Shown here: positions 31,673 to 37,452 of the stretch, one piece after another
Numbering within the stretch: the stretch's first letter is position 1
Layout: each line of letters starts with the position of its first letter
Assembly (NCBI GenBank): GCA_030589895.1
Contig: JAUUZQ010000030.1
Coordinates: 1 to 37,452 of the forward strand
From: Bacteroidales bacterium
GTDB taxonomy: Bacteria > Bacteroidota > Bacteroidia > Bacteroidales > GCA-2748055
DNA: 37,452 nucleotides
Reading direction: 5' to 3'
Position numbers and translations under genes: made by a program
Notes under the pieces: model-generated
Told to the model about the DNA's origin: nothing
Database searches by the model: none
What the model saw: the letters and a program-made list of their open reading frames with translations, nothing else

Positions 31673-33856
31673 ATGAAACTCTACCATTGGACTATATTAG
31701 CCATAATTATCTCTATCGCCGCCTGGGCGATACTAAAGAGCAATGATACAGATCCACGTGCGGAAGTAAATATAGACCTCAACTGGAGATTTTTATTGGG
31801 AGATGTAAAAGAGGCGAGCGAAATTGCCTATGATGATTCTGACTGGAAAATAGTATCGCTGCCCCATGACTGGATGATTGAGCAAGCGGTTTCAAAAGAT
31901 AATCCATCAGGAACAGCAACAGGATACTATCCGGAAGGAGTGGGCTGGTATAGAAAGCATATTGATTTATCTCAATACAATTCAAAAAAACAGTTCTATC
32001 TGATCTTTGACGGTGTATATATGAATTCCGATGTATGGATCAATGGGACCCATGTTGGAAATCATATCTACGGCTATATTGGGTTTCAATATGATATCAC
32101 CGAATATATCCGCTTAGATACCATCAACATCATTGCAGTAAAAACCGACTGCAGTCAACTGCCTGTTGACAGATGGTATTCAGGAGCCGGTATCTACCGC
32201 CATGTAAGATTAATAGCCGCAGAAAAACTACATTTTCCAGAATACAATACCCATATAACAACCAGGGAGGAGAATAACAAAGCGACTGTGACGGCTGAGA
32301 TTTCAGTTTCCAATTTTGACAATAAAGCAAAAAGAGTTAAGATAAAATCAGACCTTCTGGGGCCTGAAGGTAAGCTGATAGCAAGTGTAATCAGCTCAAG
32401 GATTATTGAAGCGGGAGAAGTTGCTGTGATCAGGGAAAAGCATACCATTCAAAACCCAAAACACTGGTCGCCTGACAATCCTGAGCTGTATGAACTTCGC
32501 AGTTTCCTTATCTATAAGAAAGAAGTAACAGACAATCAATTAGTAACATTTGGAGTCCGGACTGCCGAATTTAATCCGGATAGCGGATTCATTCTCAATG
32601 GAAAAAAGCTATGGCTCAAAGGAGTATACATTCATCATGATGGAGGTGAACTTGGCGCTGCCATTCCCGATATTACATGGGAATACAGATTAAAAGCATT
32701 GAAGAAACTAGGCGTAAATGCACTTCGTCTTGCTCATAATCCTCATGCTCCGGAAATACTGGATATATGCGACAGAATGGGATTTCTGGTTATCAATGAA
32801 ATGTACGATAAGTGGGACGACGAATGGTCAGTTGCTGCGAGGGAGATTGACATAGAAACAAGCTGGAAAAAGGACCTTGAATTCTTCATTCAACGCGATA
32901 TCAACCATCCATCAGTTATTCTGTGGAATATAAGAAATGACACCATAGTGCAGTTGAGAGATTCGAAAGAGGATATTAAATGGTATTCGGAGATAAATAT
33001 GTTGAACAGAGAAATAGATACTCTAATAGCCGGGCAATTTATCCAGGCTGGTATCGATTACCTGCGGGAAGCAATCTATTGGCCGAACAGGGGTAAGAGA
33101 AATGGCCTTTTACAAACAAATGGATTTATTAAACCATATGCTTATTATACGCAGAGTATATATTCTGATGAACCAATGGTAAAAATGGTTGTGGTGGATA
33201 AAACAATTATCGACTCCCTTAACGAGAGCCATAGCTGGCAGCTAAGCTGGGCAGGAGCTCCGGTGGTTCGACACTGGACATTTCCGATTGATTCTGAAGA
33301 TAAGATGCTGCTTGTATACACCAATTGCGAGCAGGTTGAGCTAAAACTCAACTCCAGGATCATTCATACGCTGGAGCGATCAGATTTCGAAGACAAGGTC
33401 ATCAAGGCAGAGGTTCCCTACGAGCCCGGAATATTAATTGCCTCAGCTAAAACATTAAACAGCGATGGTAAATTTATTACAATAAGCGACACACTAAAAA
33501 CAGCAGGTGCTCCGGCAATGATTATAATGAAGCCAGATAAATTAATGCTTATTGCTGATGGCCATGATGTCTTACATATTAAAACAAGCGTAACTGACAC
33601 CAAAGGTATTGTTAACCCAACTGCCAATCATTTAATTAGTTATACTTTAGATGGGCCCGGGAAAATAAGTGTAATTGACAATGGAGACCTGGCCGATCAA
33701 ACGCCGGCTTATTCGAAGTTCAAGCGTGTTGTATCGGGAAGACATTTGGTCATAGTAAAATCGTCTATCCTGCCAGGTGATCTTACAATAAGTGCAAGTG
33801 CTGAAGGTCTGATCCCTGCTTCAATCAAAGTAAAATCTATTAAACCCACTGAATAG
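31673..33856 (+). CDS. GH2-family protein missing its catalytic segment (probable pseudoenzyme)
   Basis: This 727-residue protein starts with a single membrane or signal helix (TILAIIISIAAWAI). It has the GH2 sugar-binding domain (about 30-185: DSDWKIVSLPHDWMIE, WYSGAGIYRHVRL), an immunoglobulin-like domain (about 190-300) and the start of the TIM barrel (LWLKGVYIHHDGGELGAAIP, NALRLAHNPHAPEILDICDR, MGFLVINEMYDKWDDEW). The catalytic acid/base site reads WNIRND (D423) where relatives have WSIGNE. Only about 30 residues separate it from AGQFIQAGIDYL (452-463), where relatives have well over 100, so the nucleophile glutamate and barrel strands are gone. The reading frame is intact. It cannot hydrolyse by the GH2 mechanism; a binding role, or ongoing decay, is inferred. 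It lies 21 bases after the SatD-like gene. Confidence 0.85.
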   Translation: MKLYHWTILAIIISIAAWAILKSNDTDPRAEVNIDLNWRFLLGDVKEASEIAYDDSDWKIVSLPHDWMIEQAVSKDNPSGTATGYYPEGVGWYRKHIDLSQYNSKKQFYLIFDGVYMNSDVWINGTHVGNHIYGYIGFQYDITEYIRLDTINIIAVKTDCSQLPVDRWYSGAGIYRHVRLIAAEKLHFPEYNTHITTREENNKATVTAEISVSNFDNKAKRVKIKSDLLGPEGKLIASVISSRIIEAGEVAVIREKHTIQNPKHWSPDNPELYELRSFLIYKKEVTDNQLVTFGVRTAEFNPDSGFILNGKKLWLKGVYIHHDGGELGAAIPDITWEYRLKALKKLGVNALRLAHNPHAPEILDICDRMGFLVINEMYDKWDDEWSVAAREIDIETSWKKDLEFFIQRDINHPSVILWNIRNDTIVQLRDSKEDIKWYSEINMLNREIDTLIAGQFIQAGIDYLREAIYWPNRGKRNGLLQTNGFIKPYAYYTQSIYSDEPMVKMVVVDKTIIDSLNESHSWQLSWAGAPVVRHWTFPIDSEDKMLLVYTNCEQVELKLNSRIIHTLERSDFEDKVIKAEVPYEPGILIASAKTLNSDGKFITISDTLKTAGAPAMIIMKPDKLMLIADGHDVLHIKTSVTDTKGIVNPTANHLISYTLDGPGKISVIDNGDLADQTPAYSKFKRVVSGRHLVIVKSSILPGDLTISASAEGLIPASIKVKSIKPTE

Positions 33857-33866
33857 AAGCAACTGA

Positions 33867-35915
33867 CTAGCGGCTAATGCTAACTGGTAATCCAAATGTA
33901 AAAACAGATCCTTCTCCTGTTTTGCTTTTCAATTTGATCCATCCATTGTTGAGTTCCAGAACCTCCTTACAAATCTTCAAACCTATACCTGATCCTTTTT
34001 CTTTATTGGTACCTTCAGTAGATCTAAGCTCATCAGATTTAAATATGCTATTAATCAGTATACTTGGAATTCCTACACCTGTATCAGAGACCTCAAAGAT
34101 AGTTTCATCTCCTTGCTCAGAAAGAGTTGCCAAAATCTCCACTTTTCCTTTGACACCAGTAAATTTGATCGCATTGCTAAGAAGGTTGCGAAGCACTATT
34201 TTAAATTGTTCTTTGTCTGAATATACTTTCAGTTTCGCATCCACATTAATTTTCAGATCGATTTTCTTTTCCTTTACGGCAAAAGTAAAGAGATCTGCTG
34301 TCTCATTCACAATGGAATGAACCTTGAAGAGTTCACTGTTTGCAGCAAGATTTCCAATTTTTGATCTACCCCAAACCAATAAATTTTCAAGAAGGTTCAT
34401 GGTTGCTTTTGATGAATTCATAAGCAAGGTCAATATTTCCTTCTCCTCTTTCTTGCTCATCTTTTCTGTAAGTAATAGCTCCAGCATCTGACTCGTGTAA
34501 CCCACAGGTCCCCTGATATCGTGTCCTATAACTGTGATAAACATACTCCTGATACTGTTCATCTGCTGAAGACCTTTGTTACTCTCCTCCAACTGATGTT
34601 GATGTCTTTCAAGTTCACTTGACTTCAGTTTCAATTCAGCTGTTCTGTCTTCTACAATACTCTCCAGATTGTCATTTACGACAGATATCTCCTCAGCAAG
34701 CTTTTCTGACTGCCGAACCAAATGATTTGACTTCAGAGAAAAGATTATTGCATATACCAGTAAGTAGGCAAACATTGTCAGATGAGATACTTTAGCACTT
34801 GAAATAATATCAAAATAGTATAAAACATCATTTAAAGCTCCAGCAACAACTATGAGAATTCCAATTGCAAAACCCAGGGCATAGGCTCGTCCCCGAACCC
34901 AGGCTCTGATCAGGACGAGAATTACTGTAACGGAGATGAAAAGAAAGAAAATTGCATAGTAAAGTAAAGCTCCGGTGAAAAAACTTACAGGAGTAATTAT
35001 GACAATAATAATCATAAACAAACATACCCAGACAATTATTCTAATAAATAACTTTGGAAAATCATTGGGAAACACAAACCTGATCATGATTACGAATAAA
35101 GGTACCAACAAGCTAAATGTCAGATAATTTATTCGAGTATATTCAATACCATTCATCCAATCCAAATTCAAAATCCCTCCCTCGCTCAAAAAAATTATTC
35201 GAATTGCCATGATCAGGCAGATCAGCGAGAAGAATAGTTTATCAAAATCAGTATGAATTAAAAACATCCCCAGGAAGAAAAACCCAGCGAATAAAAATGC
35301 ACCAATAAGAAAAAAATCGAAACTTTGCCGATCAGCTCTCTCTCCCATTATTTGCATTGGAAATCCAAGTTCCATACCACCCCGGATCCCTCCTATTCTG
35401 TGATCAAAATTCGAAACATGAATTACCAGATTAACCACAGAATCACTTATTGAACTCGTGTGTAATGAGGGCATTGAACTGAATACCGATTGGTATCGAT
35501 TTGTTCCGGGAAAGCCATTAAATCCAATAATTTTTCCATTGATATAGTATCCGGAACCTGAATAAACACCTGTAAATCTGAATGCGAGGCGCTGTACATT
35601 ATCAGGCATAAGAATCGTAAGCTGATAGGAGGCATAACCTTTTGACTCAATACCGGGAACCAGGGCCTCCAAACTGCCCCAGGAAGATGGCACAGGAATG
35701 ATCGTACCTCCGGCATTGGAATATGTAACCGGATCAATAACTTCATTCCAATAGAATATCCACTCACCCTTCACGTTTAATATCCCGTCTTCAAAAAAAT
35801 TATAATCGCGCAAGTCAAGTACTCCCTGGATTGCTTCCGGAGAATCTTTAGCTGACACTGATTGGAATAACAGTAAAAAACTTCCTGCTAAAAGTAAATT
35901 CCTATTGAAAAACAT
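33867..35915 (-). CDS. Sensor histidine kinase with 7TMR-DISM input domains
   Basis: This 682-residue kinase starts at ATG 35915 with a signal peptide (LLLAGSFLLLFQSVSAK). The periplasmic part (about 20-190) resembles 7TMR-DISMED2-type carbohydrate-binding sandwiches (SSWGSLEALVPGIESKGYA, INGKIIGFNGFPG). Seven transmembrane helices follow (about 200-390), then a coiled coil (EEISVVNDNLESIVEDRTAE), HisKA with the phospho-acceptor H455 (VIGHDIRGPV), and HATPase_c (RNLLSNAIKFTG, SDTGVGIP, GSGIGLKIC). The ATP-lid phrases are intact, so it should be active. No response regulator is adjacent. It converges with the GH2-like gene at a 10-base distance. The ligand is unknown. A TTG at 35957 could extend the start by 14 residues. 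Confidence 0.93.
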   Translation of the reverse strand: MFFNRNLLLAGSFLLLFQSVSAKDSPEAIQGVLDLRDYNFFEDGILNVKGEWIFYWNEVIDPVTYSNAGGTIIPVPSSWGSLEALVPGIESKGYASYQLTILMPDNVQRLAFRFTGVYSGSGYYINGKIIGFNGFPGTNRYQSVFSSMPSLHTSSISDSVVNLVIHVSNFDHRIGGIRGGMELGFPMQIMGERADRQSFDFFLIGAFLFAGFFFLGMFLIHTDFDKLFFSLICLIMAIRIIFLSEGGILNLDWMNGIEYTRINYLTFSLLVPLFVIMIRFVFPNDFPKLFIRIIVWVCLFMIIIVIITPVSFFTGALLYYAIFFLFISVTVILVLIRAWVRGRAYALGFAIGILIVVAGALNDVLYYFDIISSAKVSHLTMFAYLLVYAIIFSLKSNHLVRQSEKLAEEISVVNDNLESIVEDRTAELKLKSSELERHQHQLEESNKGLQQMNSIRSMFITVIGHDIRGPVGYTSQMLELLLTEKMSKKEEKEILTLLMNSSKATMNLLENLLVWGRSKIGNLAANSELFKVHSIVNETADLFTFAVKEKKIDLKINVDAKLKVYSDKEQFKIVLRNLLSNAIKFTGVKGKVEILATLSEQGDETIFEVSDTGVGIPSILINSIFKSDELRSTEGTNKEKGSGIGLKICKEVLELNNGWIKLKSKTGEGSVFTFGLPVSISR

Positions 35916-35967
35916 AGCTGATCTATATTGAGTAAAAATAACAGATATATCTATCAATTCAGACTAT

Positions 35968-36885
35968 TCAACAGTTTTTTTTAATCCCCTTGCCTCTATT
36001 CAGTAAATTAAGCAATATTAGTGCAGCACCGGTAATTAACATCCCACTAACAGAAATCCAATCCGGAGTTTCATCAGGCAAAACAAGCCACGCAAGAAAC
36101 GCTCCAAAAACAGGAATAATAAATTTCCAAAGGTTCAAATCTGATACCACAATATTTGGTCTCTTTAGCAATGTGACCCATATTGTAATCGCAACAGCCG
36201 ACAACATGCTAAGCCATGTCAGTGACAAATAGTATTGAATTGGTTTTGGAGAAAAATCAAAGCCCTCAAGCGGTATTGAAAAAAGGAAGAGAAGCAAGCC
36301 TCCAAATATCATTGATCCTGAGCTCAATACCATTGGAGGTATTTTCTTTTTTTCCAAGGCGATAATCACGTTTGTAAATCCGGAAATTATATTGTTCCCG
36401 ATAAGTATCAGGATACCAATTAATTGAATAGCCCCTTCACTGCCATGACCTCTTCCCAAACTTACAAGAGCAACCCCGGATATACCAAACAGGATAATGG
36501 AGCCCTTCTTCCAGCTAATCTTATCATCGGGCATAAAATAATGTGCTACCAAAGCAATAAACAGAGGTCCTGAACCAATTACGATTGCGGCTACAGATCC
36601 TGGGACCTTACTTATTCCAGTATAAAAAAGGGCATATTGAAGAAAAGTTTGAAGAAGTCCAAGAGATAGAATAAACTTAATATTCTCTCTAAAAAAAATT
36701 AGAAATTTCGGATTATAATATATCGCAACAGGAAGCACCAATAAGCCGGATATAAAAAACCTGATACCCGCAAACTGAAGCGGTGTAGTATAAGGCAATC
36801 CAAGCTTAATCCCCACAAAAGCTGAGGACCACAAGAGGCAGGCTAGGACAGCAGGAAGAGTGATATTGAGTTTATAACCATCCAT
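35968..36885 (-). CDS. EamA/DMT-family transporter
   Basis: This 305-residue inner-membrane protein has about ten transmembrane helices in two EamA repeats. The first has LACLLWSSAFVGIKLGLPYT and GISKVPGSVAAIVIGSGPLF, with the conserved proline and glycine pattern of the family; the second runs from IGILILIGNNIISGFTNVII to LITGAALILLNLL. Relatives export amino acids, nucleobases or other small metabolites, and the substrate here is unknown. The gene lies 34 bases after the beta-galactosidase stop and is followed by the histidine kinase gene after 52 bases, so all three may share a transcript. Confidence 0.93.
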   Translation of the reverse strand: MDGYKLNITLPAVLACLLWSSAFVGIKLGLPYTTPLQFAGIRFFISGLLVLPVAIYYNPKFLIFFRENIKFILSLGLLQTFLQYALFYTGISKVPGSVAAIVIGSGPLFIALVAHYFMPDDKISWKKGSIILFGISGVALVSLGRGHGSEGAIQLIGILILIGNNIISGFTNVIIALEKKKIPPMVLSSGSMIFGGLLLFLFSIPLEGFDFSPKPIQYYLSLTWLSMLSAVAITIWVTLLKRPNIVVSDLNLWKFIIPVFGAFLAWLVLPDETPDWISVSGMLITGAALILLNLLNRGKGIKKNC

Positions 36886-36919
36886 TGAAGGGCGAAGGTA
36901 TTAAAAGTCAGTAGTCTGC

Positions 36920-37452
36920 TTACTTATATGATTCCCAATACCCATCTCCGGGTTCAAGTGGTGAAATTATAAACTCAAAATGCATTGACTTCGCCGGGAT
37001 GCTATATCTGGCATGTGTCCTGGCACCCCAGGAATTATCCCCGCCAACACCCATCTGCTTATAATTCAATGTAAGGTAAATCTCCTCTCCTTTTATAAGA
37101 TCCGTTGTATGTTTTTGGCTCTTTTTCTTGCGGGATAACATCTCTCTGCTGTAATTAAGTGCCGAGAACTCAAAAGTGGGTAGTCCCTGAATCATAATTC
37201 CGAATCCATCCTCATCCCTCAGAACGAGCCATCTCACATCTGTTTTGTTTCCATTTTCCTGTGGTGCAGGATAGGGAACAAATTGTTCTTCAACAGTACT
37301 TATGTATTGACCAACAAGTGCCGACTTGTTCCTGTCGATATAGTTCTCGTGTGGCCCTCTTCCAAAATACTCTAATTGAGAAAACTCCTGTGGAATTTTC
37401 AGTTCCAAACCAAAGGCCGGAAGCTCGGGATAACTATTGTCCTTTGCAGGCA
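36920..37452 (-). CDS. LacZ-type GH2 beta-galactosidase, C-terminal part only (5' end outside window)
   Basis: The frame is open to the right edge of the window (about 177 codons seen), so the start and catalytic barrel are not in view. The visible part is the beta-galactosidase small-chain/domain 5 fold: LEYFGRGPHENYIDRNKSAL, PYPAPQENGNKTDVRWL, FSALNYSREML and MGVGGDNSWGARTHARYSIP align with the C-terminal LacZ phrases WLGLGPQENYPDR, SENG...R and MGIGGDDSW. It presumably hydrolyses beta-galactosides as an extracellular or periplasmic enzyme. Because the active site lies outside the window, activity cannot be judged. It precedes the EamA gene in transcription order. Confidence 0.9.
   Translation of the reverse strand, partial: PAKDNSYPELPAFGLELKIPQEFSQLEYFGRGPHENYIDRNKSALVGQYISTVEEQFVPYPAPQENGNKTDVRWLVLRDEDGFGIMIQGLPTFEFSALNYSREMLSRKKKSQKHTTDLIKGEEIYLTLNYKQMGVGGDNSWGARTHARYSIPAKSMHFEFIISPLEPGDGYWESYK

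Noticed and set aside
1-37452. Mobile element, integrase, CRISPR array or tRNA anywhere in the window
   Set aside because: I saw no transposase or recombinase motif, no regularly spaced repeats and no cloverleaf; the decayed genes carry no terminal inverted repeats that I can see.

Overview
The window looks like chromosomal DNA of a Bacteroidota bacterium, probably Bacteroidales/Marinilabiliales-like; the order is an inference from gene content. Supporting signs are a moderately AT-rich composition, three secreted proteins with C-terminal type IX secretion (T9SS) sorting domains, a TonB receptor with an N-terminal carboxypeptidase-regulatory domain, a 7TMR-DISM histidine kinase, few clear Shine-Dalgarno sites, several TTG or GTG start candidates, and a promoter matching the Bacteroidetes -7 element TAnnTTTG. 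I see no tRNA, rRNA, CRISPR array or insertion sequence.

Left third (1-12312): nine consecutive minus-strand genes. In transcription order they are a small lipoprotein, an ECF sigma factor, a membrane-anchored CpxP/Spy-like sensor, a zinc-finger anti-sigma candidate, a polytopic NapH-like ferredoxin with a degenerate HMA domain, a T9SS protein made of two duplicated halves, a TonB receptor, a DUF4876 lipoprotein and a DUF6850 barrel cut by the window edge. Sigma, sensor and anti-sigma together resemble the CnrYXH metal-sensing system. A reasonable but unproven reading is an envelope metal/redox response controlling or neighbouring an outer-membrane uptake module. A strong hairpin between the T9SS gene and the TonB gene suggests at least two transcripts.

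Middle (12585-21670): a small envelope protein and a GH127 beta-L-arabinofuranosidase face a GNAT-like protein. Then come a decayed multihaem cytochrome gene divergent from a Crp/Fnr regulator, a DUF4143 AAA ATPase with a paired repeat over its promoter, a T9SS-exported zinc nuclease/phospholipase C-like enzyme, a pirin relic and an Rrf2 regulator with a palindrome upstream.

Right part (21681-37452): a very large secreted CotH-kinase protein transcribed after an S9 peptidase lipoprotein, a bile-acid:sodium-symporter-family transporter, an MG2/plug-domain protein, a SatD-HTH protein paired with a GH2 protein that has lost its active-site region, a 7TMR-DISM histidine kinase, an EamA transporter, and the C-terminal end of a LacZ-type beta-galactosidase cut by the right edge.

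Two loci are decayed genes (cytochrome, pirin) and a third (GH2) is an intact frame without catalytic residues, so the region shows gene erosion. The most novel-looking assembly is the sigma/CpxP/zinc-finger/ferredoxin-HMA cluster next to the TonB-DUF4876-DUF6850 operon.
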